This document shows, piece by piece, positions 38,819 through 48,009 of a DNA stretch of 64,000 bases (position 1 is its first letter; every line of letters starts with the position of its first letter). Below the pieces are notes generated by a model. The model worked only from the letters and a program-made list of their open reading frames with translations, did no database searches and had not been told where the DNA came from. Position numbers and translations under genes: made by a program. The stretch comes from Hymenobacter nivis (lineage in GTDB: Bacteria > Bacteroidota > Bacteroidia > Cytophagales > Hymenobacteraceae), in the NCBI RefSeq assembly GCF_003149515.1, contig NZ_CP029145.1, positions 2,108,001 through 2,172,000 of the forward strand. The letters run 5' to 3'.

Positions 38819-38900
38819 GCGGATATGGCGAAATTGGTAGACGTGCCAGACTTAGGATCTGGTGCCGCAAGGCGTGTGGGTTCGAGTCCCTCTATCCGCA
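38819..38900 (+). tRNA. tRNA-Leu (TAG)
   Basis: Acceptor GCGGATA pairs with TATCCGC; the anticodon loop ACTTAGGAT gives TAG; a variable arm (TGGTGCCGCAAGGCG) marks it as class II. The 82 bases carry no CCA. A short T run follows. Confidence 0.95.
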
Positions 38901-39003
38901 CTTTTTCACAACGTTTTTCTGGCCCTCAGCTTTGCGGTTGGGGGTTTCTTTTTACAACTAACCCGATGGGTGCCCGCGCGGCGGGGGCCCTCTTTTGCCG
39001 CTA

Positions 39004-40332
39004 ATGAACATTACGCTGGACCGCAACGACGAGCAGCTGACCGGGCTGCTGACCGTGCATCTGACCGAAGCCGACTACGCCGCCACCGTAGACGCGCAAA
39101 TTAAGGACTACACCAAACGGGCCCAAGTGAAGGGCTTCCGCCCCGGCAAAGTGCCTGTGGGCATGGTGAAAAAGATGTACGGCAAAGGCATTTTAGCCGA
39201 TGAAATCAACAAAACTCTGGGCAAGGCCGTCGATGGCTACGTGAAGGAGCAAAACCTGCGTCTGCTGGGCGAGGCCCTGCCGGTGGCCAGCGACGTGGAC
39301 TTTGACACGGCCAAGGAGTTTACCTTCCAGTTTGAGCTGGGCCTGCTGCCCGAAGTAAATCTGCCCGCCGACGGCACCGCGGAAGTGGAGCGCTACCAAG
39401 TGAGCCTCGACGACGACACCGTGCAGCAGACCAACGAGCAAATTGCCCGCCAGTACGGCGAAACCACCAACCCCGACGCTTCCGAAGCCAACGACTACTT
39501 ATTCGGCAAGTTGAAAAAGGCCGACGAGGAAGGCGAAGGCCGCATGGTGCTGCTGCCCATCAACAAGGTGAAGAACGGCGCGGAACAGTTCATCGGCGTG
39601 AAGGCCGGCGACGTGCTGACGTTCGACCTGAAAAATGCGTTCGACAACGACGCGGCGGCCATTGCTGGCTTCTCGGGCCTGAACAAGGCCGATGCCGAAG
39701 CCGCCAGCGGCGACTACGTGCTGAGCGTGGAGAAAATTAACCGCACAGCCGCCCCGGAGATGAACCAGGAGCTGTTCGACAAAGTATTCGGCCCCGAGGC
39801 CGTGTCGAGCCAGGAGGAATTTGACGCCAAGGTGCGCGAAACGATGCAGCAGAACTACGACCGCGAGAGCGATGGGGCCCTGAACAACGCCATTGTGGAG
39901 AAGCTGGTGACCGGGCTGGACATCAAGCTGCCCGCTGAGTTCTTTAAGAAGTGGCTAGTGCGCACCAACGCTGGCAAGCTCACCGCCGAGCAAGTGGAGG
40001 AGCACTACGGCGACTACGAGAAGGAGCTGAAGTGGAGCCTGATCCGCAACAAGGTGGTAGAAACCGCTGACCTGAAAGTGAGCAACGACGAAATTATCAA
40101 CCGCACGCTCGACAAGATCATGGGCCAGTTCAGCATGCCCAATATGCCCAACGACATGCGCGAGTCAATGCGCGGCTACGCCGACAGCTACCTCAAGCAG
40201 GATAACGGCAAGCAGTACGTGGCCGAGTACGAGGCCATTCTGGCAGAGAAAGTGCTCGAAAACCTGCGCGGCAAAGTTGTTGTTACAGATAAGCCCGTAA
40301 CGGCCGAAGAATTCCGGAACCTGAATAGCTAA
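39004..40332 (+). CDS. tig: Trigger factor
   Basis: Ribosome-bound chaperone that shields nascent chains at the exit tunnel. The N-terminal ribosome-binding domain includes the signature GFRPGKVPVGMVKKMYG (near residue 45). A central FKBP-like region follows (from about residue 150) and then a long helical C-terminal domain. At 442 residues the length is normal. The ATG at 39004 is preferred to the one 9 bases upstream because it gives the standard MNITLDR start. It is followed by clpP and clpX, a frequent order in bacteria. Confidence 0.94.
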   Translation: MNITLDRNDEQLTGLLTVHLTEADYAATVDAQIKDYTKRAQVKGFRPGKVPVGMVKKMYGKGILADEINKTLGKAVDGYVKEQNLRLLGEALPVASDVDFDTAKEFTFQFELGLLPEVNLPADGTAEVERYQVSLDDDTVQQTNEQIARQYGETTNPDASEANDYLFGKLKKADEEGEGRMVLLPINKVKNGAEQFIGVKAGDVLTFDLKNAFDNDAAAIAGFSGLNKADAEAASGDYVLSVEKINRTAAPEMNQELFDKVFGPEAVSSQEEFDAKVRETMQQNYDRESDGALNNAIVEKLVTGLDIKLPAEFFKKWLVRTNAGKLTAEQVEEHYGDYEKELKWSLIRNKVVETADLKVSNDEIINRTLDKIMGQFSMPNMPNDMRESMRGYADSYLKQDNGKQYVAEYEAILAEKVLENLRGKVVVTDKPVTAEEFRNLNS

Positions 40333-40355
40333 GCAACGCAGGTTTTGAATCGGAA

Positions 40356-40387
40356 GAGCCCTTACTTTGACGGTAAGGGCTTTTTTT
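40356..40387 (+). terminator. Terminator after tig
   Basis: AGCCCTTAC and GTAAGGGCT form the stem, followed by seven T, 24 bases past the stop. Confidence 0.88.
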
Positions 40388-40479
40388 GTTGTTCGTTTGT
40401 TACAACACCATGACCCCGGCACCGTTTTTTGTTTTGCCACCGGGCCAGCGACTGCTTATCCCCTTATTTTTTCCTTCTA

Positions 40480-41187
40480 ATGTTGAATAAACAAGAATTC
40501 CGCAAGTTTGCCGTGAAGCACCAGGGCCTGAGCGGCCTGGGCGTGGACCAGTACATCCAACACGTAGAAGGCCAGACCCGTGGTGGCCTGATCATGCCCA
40601 CGGGCATGACCCGCTCGGTGATTGAGGAGCGCCCCACGCGCTTCGCCGAAATCGACGTGTTTTCGCGCCTCATCATGGACCGCATCGTGTTCCTCGGCAC
40701 GGCCGTGGACGACTACGTGGCCAACATTCTGACGGCCCAAATGCTGTTTCTAGAGTCGGCTGATGCCAAGAAAGACATCCTGCTCTACATCAACTCGCCC
40801 GGCGGGTCGGTGTACGCTGGCTTGGGCATTTACGATACCATGCAGTACGTGAACCCCGACGTGGCCACGATTTGCACCGGCCTTGCCGCTTCGATGGGCG
40901 CCGTGCTGCTTGCCGGCGGCGCCGCCAACAAACGCTCGGCCCTGCCACACGCCCGCGTCATGATTCACCAGCCGTCGGGCGGGGCCCAGGGCCAGTCGTC
41001 GGACATTGAGATTACGGCCCGCGAAATCCTGAAGCTCAAGAAAGAGCTGTATGACATTTTGGCCCAGCACACCGGCAAAACGTACCAGGAAATCCACGAC
41101 AACTCGGACCGTGACTACTGGATGCGTGCCGACGAGGCCAAAGAGTACGGCCTGATCGACGAAGTGCTGGAAAAGAAAGCCAGCTAA
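40480..41187 (+). CDS. clpP: ATP-dependent Clp protease, proteolytic subunit
   Basis: Serine peptidase forming the double-heptamer chamber that degrades proteins fed by ClpX. The catalytic serine is 138 in [13 protein letters not shown], the histidine 163 in [12 protein letters not shown], and the aspartate follows in NSDRDYWM. The N-terminal extension of about 35 residues before [20 protein letters not shown] is longer than in E. coli and may include a propeptide. The ATG at 40480 is used because upstream codons look non-coding. The terminators on both sides suggest separate transcription from tig. Confidence 0.95.
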   Translation: MLNKQEFRKFAVKHQGLSGLGVDQYIQHVEGQTRGGLIMPTGMTRSVIEERPTRFAEIDVFSRLIMDRIVFLGTAVDDYVANILTAQMLFLESADAKKDILLYINSPGGSVYAGLGIYDTMQYVNPDVATICTGLAASMGAVLLAGGAANKRSALPHARVMIHQPSGGAQGQSSDIEITAREILKLKKELYDILAQHTGKTYQEIHDNSDRDYWMRADEAKEYGLIDEVLEKKAS

Positions 41188-41250
41188 GCCAATACCGTTG
41201 AAAAACGGAACGGCAGCTTACCTTGACTTTACACGAGTTGAGGGCCAACG

Positions 41251-41283
41251 AAAAACCCCTGCTGATTCAGCAGGGGTTTTTTG
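41251..41283 (+). terminator. Terminator after clpP
   Basis: AAAAACCCCTGCTGA and CAGCAGGGGTTTTTT make a stem with a short loop and a good T run. Confidence 0.9.
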
Positions 41284-41360
41284 TTGAGGCCCCCGGGGCC
41301 AGTAGAATGGCTGCCAATGGCCGAAGCAACTGGCGCGGCTAAGCGGGCAAGTTTGTTAAG

Positions 41361-41606
41361 ATGAGTGGAGAGAAAGGAAATTTCCGTGATGAGCTATTGG
41401 GGCCCCAGGTGCGGCGTGGTGCTCAGTGGCTGACCACCGCCATGCGGATGGCTAAAGGCGCACGCACCGGGCCGGATGGCACCGGCTGGGGCATCGGCGT
41501 AGTGGTGAAAATCCAACCGGCCCCTGAAGCGGACGTGACAGTGGACGCCATAAAAACCAATTGCAAATGGTGGGTAGGCAGTAGCATTGTGGCGGGAAGA
41601 AAGTAG
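41361..41606 (+). CDS. Hypothetical 81-residue protein between clpP and clpX
   Basis: A small frame starting at the ATG at 41361, with GC-rich codon use like the host. The sequence (RRGAQWLTTAMRMAKGARTG, then TNCKWWVGSSIVAGRK) has no recognised domain, no signal peptide and no membrane segment. It lies after the clpP terminator and 305 bases before clpX. It could be a real small gene or a chance frame; the evidence is weak. Confidence 0.35.
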   Translation: MSGEKGNFRDELLGPQVRRGAQWLTTAMRMAKGARTGPDGTGWGIGVVVKIQPAPEADVTVDAIKTNCKWWVGSSIVAGRK

Positions 41607-41845
41607 AAAGTTAGCCGAACCACGGGGCCCACAACCTCCGGGGTAGCGAGGGAACCGGGGCTGCGCGCCCGAGAAAAGTTGCACAAATATATTGGGCATC
41701 GTGTGCTTAAAATACAGGTAAAATTACCCGTTTTTACACCCTACGCCGAAGCTTTATTGGCCGTGTACCTGTTCCCGGGGCCCCATTTATTGGCGTGCTA
41801 GGGCACCAAATGGGCCTTGCTTGGCGTTGACGGCCGCAAGCCTTA

Positions 41846-41853
41846 TACCTTTG
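41846..41853 (+). promoter_or_regulatory. Putative -7 element (TACCTTTG) upstream of clpX
   Basis: An exact TAnnTTTG match 58 bases before the GTG start. TTG triplets lie 16 and 22 bases upstream, neither at the ideal 19. The rest of 41607-41911 shows nothing recognisable. Confidence 0.45.
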
Positions 41854-41911
41854 TGTCCGTTTTGCTGGAAAAACGGGTTCCCTATTCCTCCCTACCGCAC
41901 CATCTTTCTCC

Positions 41912-43135
41912 GTGGCCGAAATATCCTGTTCTTTTTGCAACCGCAGCAAGCGCGAAGTCGCTGTTATGATTTCAGGCATCAACGCCCACATCTGCGAAAA
42001 ATGCGTGGGCCAGGCCCAGCACATCCTCGACGAGGAAGCCAAGGCCCAGGAGGCCGGCAAACAGCCCAAATTTAACTTAATCAAGCCCCGAGCCATCAAA
42101 GAACACCTTGATCAGTACGTGATTGGCCAGGACGAGGCCAAGCGTGTAATGTCGGTGGCCGTGTACAACCACTACAAGCGCCTGATGCAAAAACCGCAGG
42201 AAGACGAGGTGCAGATTGAGAAGTCCAACATCATCATGGTGGGCGAAACCGGCACCGGCAAAACCTTCCTGGCGCGCATGCTGGCCAAGATTCTGCAAGT
42301 ACCCTTTTGCATTGCCGACGCCACCGTGCTGACGGAGGCCGGCTACGTGGGCGAAGACGTGGAGAGCATCCTCACCCGCTTGCTGCAAGCGGCTGATTAT
42401 GACCTGGAGGCGGCTGAGCGCGGCATCGTGTACATCGACGAAATTGACAAAATTGCCCGCAAGAGTGATAACCCCAGCATCACGCGCGACGTGAGCGGCG
42501 AGGGCGTGCAGCAGGCGCTACTAAAGCTGCTCGAAGGCACGGCCATCAACGTGCCGCCGCAGGGCGGCCGCAAGCACCCCGAGCAGAAAATGATTTCAGT
42601 GAACACCGAGAACATCCTCTTCATCTGCGGCGGGGCCTTTTCGGGCATCGACCGCATCATCAAGAGCCGCTTGAATACGAAGCCGATGGGCTTCGCCAAG
42701 ACGAACCTAGAGGAGCAGGTAGACACCCAGAATTTCCTGCGCTACGTGTCGGCCCAGGACATGAAATCGTTCGGCCTGATTCCCGAGCTAATTGGCCGCT
42801 TGCCAGTGCTCACCTTCCTTAACCCACTGGACAAGACCACGCTGCGCCAAATCCTGACCGAGCCCAAGAACTCGCTCGTGAAGCAGTACAAGCGGTTGTT
42901 CGGCATGGAAAAAATCGAACTCGACTTCACCGAAGAGGCCCTGGCGTACATCGTGGACAAGGCCGACGAGTACCGCCTGGGGGCCCGGGGCCTGCGCTCC
43001 ATCTGCGAGAGCATCATGACTGACGCCATGTTTGAAATGCCCGACGAAGTGGGCGCCAACGAGTTGGTTATCAACCTGGGCTACGCCCGCAGCAAGTTCG
43101 AAAAGTCGCCGCTGCGGCACATGCGGGCCGCATAA
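41912..43135 (+). CDS. clpX: ATP-dependent Clp protease, ATP-binding subunit ClpX
   Basis: AAA+ unfoldase that feeds substrates to ClpP. The N-terminal zinc finger has [11 protein letters not shown] and HICEKC. Walker A is VGETGTGKT (near residue 110), Walker [13 protein letters not shown] (near 172), and the pore and sensor regions [14 protein letters not shown] and [12 protein letters not shown] follow. The ClpP-docking IGF loop reads MGF (KPMGFAK). The start is GTG at 41912, giving MAEISCSFC. At 407 residues it is normal length. Confidence 0.95.
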   Translation: MAEISCSFCNRSKREVAVMISGINAHICEKCVGQAQHILDEEAKAQEAGKQPKFNLIKPRAIKEHLDQYVIGQDEAKRVMSVAVYNHYKRLMQKPQEDEVQIEKSNIIMVGETGTGKTFLARMLAKILQVPFCIADATVLTEAGYVGEDVESILTRLLQAADYDLEAAERGIVYIDEIDKIARKSDNPSITRDVSGEGVQQALLKLLEGTAINVPPQGGRKHPEQKMISVNTENILFICGGAFSGIDRIIKSRLNTKPMGFAKTNLEEQVDTQNFLRYVSAQDMKSFGLIPELIGRLPVLTFLNPLDKTTLRQILTEPKNSLVKQYKRLFGMEKIELDFTEEALAYIVDKADEYRLGARGLRSICESIMTDAMFEMPDEVGANELVINLGYARSKFEKSPLRHMRAA

Positions 43136-43172
43136 GGGGGCCCAGCGGGAATTCTATACCGCGTCAAAACGA

Positions 43173-43228
43173 GAGAGGGAAGTTGCACAGCGTTTAATAC
43201 GCTCTGTGCAACTTCCCTCCTTTCTTTT
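43173..43228 (+). terminator. Terminator-like hairpin after clpX
   Basis: GAGGGAAGTTGCACAGCG pairs with GCTCTGTGCAACTTCCCTC, a stem of about 18 bases with a mixed loop, followed by CTTTCTTTT. Confidence 0.8.
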
Positions 43229-43259
43229 ACACTACTCACGAAGTGGACTGCGAAAACGC

Positions 43260-43351
43260 AGTAGGGTGTGGGGCTTGCCCCCGCCCGTCGTTAAACGAAA
43301 GCTAACTAAACCGTTCAACGATGGGCGGGGGTAAGCCCCGCAACCTACTCT
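43260..43351. repeat. Long GC-rich inverted repeat between clpX and lpxB
   Basis: AGTAGGGTGTGGGGCTTGCC (from 43260) pairs over about 37 bases with the block ending GGGGTAAGCCCCGCAACCTACTCT, with few mismatches. It shares the GGGGCTTACCCC core with 22764-22791. It lies between convergent genes. Confidence 0.6.
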
Positions 43352-43384
43352 GTAATAAGCAATAAGCATAACGCGGTGCGAAAC

Positions 43385-44494
43385 CTAAGCTTTCAGGTAT
43401 TTCACCATCAGGACGGCGGTTTTTTTGGCGGCTTGCTGCTGGCCAAGTTTGGCGCGTAGTTCGGCATAACCGGTTTGAATTTGCGCGCGGTAGCTATCGT
43501 CGGTAAGGAGCTTTTTCAGTTCGTCGAGCAGGTTGCGGGCGGTGAAATCGTTCTGAATCAACTCCTTCACCACGGCGCGGCCGGCAATCAGGTTTACTAG
43601 CGAGATGTAGGGCACCTTGATGAGCAGCTTACCGATGGTGTAGCTCAGGGCGCTGGTACGGTAGCATACGATTTGGGGGACGCCGAACAGGGCCGTTTCG
43701 AGCGTGGCCGTGCCGCTGGTGACGAGTGCCGCCGTGGCGTGGCTTAGCAGGTCAAACGTTTGGTCGAAGAGCAGGCGGATGCCGTTACGCTCGAAATGCT
43801 GGTAGTAGGTGCGGTCGAGGTTGTCGACGCCGGCCACCACGAATTGATAATCCATGAACGGCGGCAGGATAGCAAGCATCACATGCAGCATTTCTTCGAT
43901 TTCCTGCTTGCGCGAGCCCGGTAGCACGGCGATGATGGGACGGGCCTCGTCGAGCTGGTTGCGCGTGAAAAAGTCGGCTGTAGGCACGAATTCGGCCACC
44001 GCGTCGGCCGTGGGGTTGCCGGCGTAATCGACGGGGTAATCAAAGCGCTTATAAAATTCTTCCTCGAAGGGCAGGATGACAAACATTTTGTCGACGCGGG
44101 CCTTCACTTGCTCGACGCGGCCCTCGTTCCAGGCCCAAAGCTTGGGCGAGATGTAGTAGAATACCCTGATGCCCTGGGCCTTGGCAAACTTAGCCACCCG
44201 CAGGTTGAAGCCAGCGTAATCGACCAGGATGAGCACGTCGGGCTTGTAGGCCAGCAAGTCCTTCTCGCACTCCTTGAGGTAGCCGCGGAACTTAAGCACG
44301 CTGGTGGCCGCCTCCAGAAAGCCCATGATGGACAAGTCCTGGTAGTGGTGCACCAGTTCCCCCCCAACGGCCTGCATCAGGTCGCCGCCCCAGAAGCGAA
44401 ATTTGGCGGCGGTGTCTTCCGTGCGCAGGGCCCGCATAAGATCGGCGGAGTGGAAATCGCCCGACCGTTCACCGGCAATGAGGTAATATTTCAT
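43385..44494 (-). CDS. lpxB: Lipid-A-disaccharide synthase
   Basis: GT19 enzyme that condenses UDP-2,3-diacylglucosamine with lipid X to make the lipid A disaccharide at the inner membrane. The ATG at 44494 starts KYYLIAGERSGDFHSADLM, with the conserved GExSGD motif. Further family blocks are DYAGFNLRVAKFA, YYISPKLWAWNEGR, VLPGSRKQEIEEML and ALVTSGTATLETAL. At 369 residues it is full length. It shows this organism makes lipid A. Confidence 0.94.
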   Translation of the reverse strand: MKYYLIAGERSGDFHSADLMRALRTEDTAAKFRFWGGDLMQAVGGELVHHYQDLSIMGFLEAATSVLKFRGYLKECEKDLLAYKPDVLILVDYAGFNLRVAKFAKAQGIRVFYYISPKLWAWNEGRVEQVKARVDKMFVILPFEEEFYKRFDYPVDYAGNPTADAVAEFVPTADFFTRNQLDEARPIIAVLPGSRKQEIEEMLHVMLAILPPFMDYQFVVAGVDNLDRTYYQHFERNGIRLLFDQTFDLLSHATAALVTSGTATLETALFGVPQIVCYRTSALSYTIGKLLIKVPYISLVNLIAGRAVVKELIQNDFTARNLLDELKKLLTDDSYRAQIQTGYAELRAKLGQQQAAKKTAVLMVKYLKA

Positions 44495-44566
44495 TTTTAA
44501 ATTAAAAATTACTCCTGCCCTGGCCATAATAAACAGAGCATTTTTAATTCATAATTTTTTATTGGC

Positions 44567-44980
44567 TTACCCGTAGTATTCCACGAAGTTGCGGGGCGTT
44601 TCGTAGAGCTTGATGCAGTGGAGCTGGGCGGGCGTGATGGCGGGTAGCTCGCGGGTAATAATTTCCCAGAAGGCCACGGCCAGGTTTTCGGTGCTAGCCA
44701 TTTGGCCGGCCAGAAACGGCACGTCGAGGTTGAGGTTTTTGTGGTCAACCTGATCGGTGACGTGTTCCTTGATGAGGTCGGATAAGGCCTTGAGGTCGAC
44801 TACAAAGCCGGTGTCCGGGTCGGGCGTGCCCTTCACCGTCACCACGAGGTCGTAGTTGTGGCCGTGCCAGTTGACGTTGGCGCAGGGCCCAAAAACCTCG
44901 CGGTTGCGCTCGTCGCTCCACTTGGGGTTGTGCAGCTTGTGGGCGGCGTTGAAATGCTCGTGGCGGCTAACGTAAATCAT
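44567..44980 (-). CDS. queD: 6-pyruvoyl-tetrahydropterin synthase / 6-carboxytetrahydropterin synthase homologue
   Basis: A 137-residue T-fold enzyme. Zinc-binding histidines are in FNAAHKLHN and NWHGHNYDLVV, the catalytic cysteine is in FGPCANVNWH, and the aspartate-histidine pair is in TDQVDHKNLN. The glutamate near the C-terminus (KLYETPRNF) anchors the pterin. In bacteria the usual role is QueD, making 6-carboxytetrahydropterin for queuosine; a pterin role is the alternative. No other que gene is adjacent, so the choice is inference. Confidence 0.87.
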   Translation of the reverse strand: MIYVSRHEHFNAAHKLHNPKWSDERNREVFGPCANVNWHGHNYDLVVTVKGTPDPDTGFVVDLKALSDLIKEHVTDQVDHKNLNLDVPFLAGQMASTENLAVAFWEIITRELPAITPAQLHCIKLYETPRNFVEYYG

Positions 44981-45080
44981 GAGGCGGGCGGGGGAAACGC
45001 GCCGGCCCGCCGCTTCCCGTATTTTCGGCGTAAATATACACCGCCGGCCACCGGGTGGGGCCCCGCGGGCGGGCGGGCCC

Positions 45081-45088
45081 TACCTTTA
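45081..45088 (+). promoter_or_regulatory. Putative -7 element (TACCTTTA) upstream of rfaD
   Basis: One base short of TAnnTTTG, 21 bases before the ATG, in the gap shared with the divergent queD. Confidence 0.35.
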
Positions 45089-45109
45089 GGGCCCCATCTT
45101 TTCTCGCTT

Positions 45110-46078
45110 ATGATAGTTGTCACTGGTGCGGCGGGCTTTATTGCCAGCGCCCTCGTTTCCCGCCTCAACGCGGCCAATTTTAACGACTTAGTGGTCGTGG
45201 ACAACTTCTCGGTGGAGAAAAAGCTGCGCAACCTCGAAGGCAAAAAGCTGCGCGAGTACGTGGACCGCGAGGAGTTTTTCGCGTGGCTTGACGAGCACCA
45301 TGCGCAGGTCGAATTCGTGTTTCACCTGGGGGCCCGCACCGACACCGCGGAAATGGACCCGGCGGTATTCGACCTGCTGAACCTGAACTACTCCAAGCAG
45401 ATGTGGCTGGCCTGCTGCCAGTACCAGCTGCCGCTGGTATACGCTTCGTCGGCGGCTACCTACGGCGATGGGGCCCTGGGCTACTCCGATGCCGACGACG
45501 CGCTGCTGCCCCTCTACCGCCCGCTGAACCCGTACGGCGAATCGAAGAACGACTTCGACAACTGGGCCGTGGCGCAGGCGGAGAAGCCGTATTTCTGGGC
45601 CGGGCTGAAGTTTTTCAACGTGTATGGGCCCAACGAGTACCACAAGGGGCGCATGGCGTCGGTCGTTTTTCACGCCTTCCAGCAAATCCAGCAAAACGGC
45701 TCGATGACGCTCTTCAAATCGCACAACCCCGACTACGTGGACGGCGGCCAGATGCGCGATTTTGTGTACGTGAAGGACGTGGTGGAGGTGTGCTACTTCC
45801 TGCTGCACCACCGCAAAGATTCGGGCCTTTATAACCTGGGCAGCGGCACGGCCCGCACGTTTATGGACTTGGCCCTGAACACGTTCACGGCGCTGGGGGC
45901 CCCGGTAGACATCCGCTTCCGCGACACGCCGGAGGACATCCGCGATAAGTACCAGTACTATACCCAGGCCGACATGCGCAAGCTCCACAGCATCGGTTAC
46001 CCCAACGCTTTTGCCTCGCTGGAGGAAGGCATCCGCGACTACGTGCAGCAGTACCTGCTGCCCGACCAGTACTACTAA
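45110..46078 (+). CDS. rfaD: ADP-L-glycero-D-manno-heptose-6-epimerase
   Basis: Extended SDR enzyme that inverts C6 of ADP-D-glycero-D-manno-heptose to give the LPS core precursor. MIVVTGAAGFIASALVSRL is the NADP-binding GxxGxxA start. The catalytic serine region is VYASSAATYGDG and the Tyr-Lys pair is in PYGESKNDFD. The NVYGPNEYHKGRMASV segment is typical of the HldD branch. At 322 residues it is full length. Together with the GT9 enzyme and the GmhB-like phosphatase it supports a heptose-containing surface glycolipid. Confidence 0.93.
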   Translation: MIVVTGAAGFIASALVSRLNAANFNDLVVVDNFSVEKKLRNLEGKKLREYVDREEFFAWLDEHHAQVEFVFHLGARTDTAEMDPAVFDLLNLNYSKQMWLACCQYQLPLVYASSAATYGDGALGYSDADDALLPLYRPLNPYGESKNDFDNWAVAQAEKPYFWAGLKFFNVYGPNEYHKGRMASVVFHAFQQIQQNGSMTLFKSHNPDYVDGGQMRDFVYVKDVVEVCYFLLHHRKDSGLYNLGSGTARTFMDLALNTFTALGAPVDIRFRDTPEDIRDKYQYYTQADMRKLHSIGYPNAFASLEEGIRDYVQQYLLPDQYY

Positions 46079-46095
46079 CCTACTAACCCTTAGCG

Positions 46096-47505
46096 TTGGG
46101 CCCCTTGTTGGCAAACCTTAGCCCTGCTTGCGCCACGCCTTCACCGCGTACGGTTATCACCATTGTGGGCGGCGGGTTCGCGGGCACGGCGCTGGCGGTG
46201 CACCTGGCGCAGCAGCCCGGCTTGCGGGCCCGCGCCGAGGTACACTTGGTGGAGCCCCGTGCCGTGCCTGGCCCCGGCCTGGCTTACGCCCCAGGCTCGC
46301 ACCCGCACTTACTTAACGTGCGGCCAGGAGTCCTCAGCCTGTATCCTGCCGAGCCGGCACACTTCGCCAAGTGGCTGGCCCAGCAGCCCGAAGCGGCCAG
46401 CGGCGTGCCCGAGTTTGCCCCGCGCGCACTCTACGGCCGCTACCTGGCCCAGGCGCTGGCCACAGCCGAAGGTATCCAGGTGCACGCGGATGTAGCAGTG
46501 GCCGCACCGCTACAGCCCCACGGCCGGCGCACAGTGCAGCTGGCCAGCGGCGCGGCGATTGAAAGCGACTACGTGGTGCTGGCGCTGGGCAATTTTCCGC
46601 CCCCGCCGCCCGTGGAACCCAGCGGCGCCTACCTGACCCATCCCCACTACCACGCCAACCCATGGGGGCCCCACGCCCTGGCGGGCATTGCCCCCGCTGC
46701 CTCGGTGCTGCTGGTGGGCGCTGGCCTCACGGCCGTAGACGTATTGATGGCCCTGCACGGGCAAGGCCACCGGGGCCCGGTGGTAGCCGTGGCCCGCCAC
46801 GGCCGCTGGCCCGCGGCCCACGCGCCAGTCGCGGCGCCCTACCCCAGCTACTATACCGAGCTGGCCGGGTGCCCCACGGTGGGCGGCGTCGTGGCCGTGT
46901 TTAAGCGCCACCTGCGCCGGGCCACGGCGCAGGGACAAGACTGGCGGCCGGTGCTCGACGCCCTGCGCCCCGACCTGGGCCGCATTTGGGCAGCGTGGCC
47001 GCTGGTAGAGCAGGCGCGGTTTCTGCGGCACGTGGCGGCACTGTGGGGCGTGGCCCGCCACCGCAGTCCGCCGCACAATGCCGCCACGGTGGCGGCGCTC
47101 ACCGCACAAGGCCAGGTGCAACTCGTGGCGGGCCGCGTACAGGCCATTGCCCCCAGCGGACCCGGCTTGCGGGTAGCCGTGCAGCGGCGCGGCGCGGCCA
47201 CTTGTGCTTACCAGGCCGACCATGTGGTGTGCTGCACCGGCCCATTGCTCGACTACCAGCGCATTGCGGCGCCGCTGGTGCAGCAGCTGCGCGCCGCCGG
47301 CCATCTAACGCCCGACCCCCTGGGGTTGGGCATCGTCACCGATGTCCACGGGGCCCTACTCGCCACCGATGGCCACCCAGTGCCCGGCTTGTTCACGCTG
47401 GGGCCCAGCCGCCGACCAAACGCATTTGAATCGACGGCGGTGCCAGAGCTGCGGCAGCAAGCCGTGGCTTTGGCCGCTGAGTTGGCGGCTCGCCTCAAGG
47501 GCTGA
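46096..47505 (+). CDS. FAD/NAD(P)-binding protein (PF13454 type)
   Basis: A 469-residue flavoprotein. TIVGGGFAGTALAVHL is the N-terminal FAD-binding motif, and HLVEPRAVPGPGLAYAPGSHPHLLNVRPG is a block characteristic of this oxidoreductase family. A second Rossmann motif appears in ASVLLVGAGLTAVDVLMAL near residue 200. The substrate is unknown. The start is uncertain: TTG at 46096 gives a 20-residue lead before the conserved strand, and no ATG is better placed. It begins 17 bases after rfaD and may be cotranscribed with it. Confidence 0.85.
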   Translation: MGPLLANLSPACATPSPRTVITIVGGGFAGTALAVHLAQQPGLRARAEVHLVEPRAVPGPGLAYAPGSHPHLLNVRPGVLSLYPAEPAHFAKWLAQQPEAASGVPEFAPRALYGRYLAQALATAEGIQVHADVAVAAPLQPHGRRTVQLASGAAIESDYVVLALGNFPPPPPVEPSGAYLTHPHYHANPWGPHALAGIAPAASVLLVGAGLTAVDVLMALHGQGHRGPVVAVARHGRWPAAHAPVAAPYPSYYTELAGCPTVGGVVAVFKRHLRRATAQGQDWRPVLDALRPDLGRIWAAWPLVEQARFLRHVAALWGVARHRSPPHNAATVAALTAQGQVQLVAGRVQAIAPSGPGLRVAVQRRGAATCAYQADHVVCCTGPLLDYQRIAAPLVQQLRAAGHLTPDPLGLGIVTDVHGALLATDGHPVPGLFTLGPSRRPNAFESTAVPELRQQAVALAAELAARLKG

Positions 47506-47511
47506 AAACGC

Positions 47512-47543
47512 AAAAGCCGCCGGCAGGTGCCGGCGGCTTTTAT
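47512..47543 (+). terminator. Terminator after the FAD protein gene
   Basis: AAAAGCCGCCGGCA and TGCCGGCGGCTTTT form a 14-base stem with a very short loop, then TATTTTAT. Confidence 0.9.
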
Positions 47544-47587
47544 TTTATGTGGTTTGGGTAGTTATGCCTGCCAACGACACCTACGGC

Positions 47588-47851
47588 CTACGCTGCTAGG
47601 CGCTGCGCGGCGGCGGGGTACATGGGCAGCACAGGAACCTCGGCGAAGGCCGGGGCGGCCGGGCGCGGGGCCCCGTCGTCGGCGTGGCGGCGCAGGGCAC
47701 GCATGAGCAGGTACTTGTATTTTTCGGCGTCAGCCAAGGCTTGCTCCAGCGCTTGCAGGGCATCGCTGTAGGCCACCACGGGTTGCAGGTCGCGGCGCGG
47801 GCGGCGGGCTTCAAATACGTGCGGGGCGAGGTATTCGGCAGGTGCTTTCAT
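47588..47851 (-). CDS. Hypothetical 87-residue protein
   Basis: A short minus-strand frame from the ATG at 47851, with host-like codon use. A helical middle (SDALQALEQALADAEKYKYLLMRALRRH) could form a coiled coil; the tail is rich in alanine and proline (PAAPAFAEVPVLPMYPA). No signal peptide or known domain is seen. The frame continues upstream to 47968, but that part is AT-rich and looks non-coding. Confidence 0.5.
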   Translation of the reverse strand: MKAPAEYLAPHVFEARRPRRDLQPVVAYSDALQALEQALADAEKYKYLLMRALRRHADDGAPRPAAPAFAEVPVLPMYPAAAQRLAA

Positions 47852-48009
47852 GGCGGAGACGGATGAGTTTTGGCAGGAATTTCTGGTTGTCTTATTAACC
47901 AAAAAGACCGGCTTTTCATTCCCATCCAGGGGCCCCAGAACTAAATTATACTTGCTGGATATCAGCACTATAAATACATTTTTTTGGTCCAGATGCGGCC
48001 CGCGCTTAG

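Noticed and set aside
45188..46114. 308-codon minus-strand frame
   Set aside because: It is the shadow of rfaD, which carries the SDR motifs.
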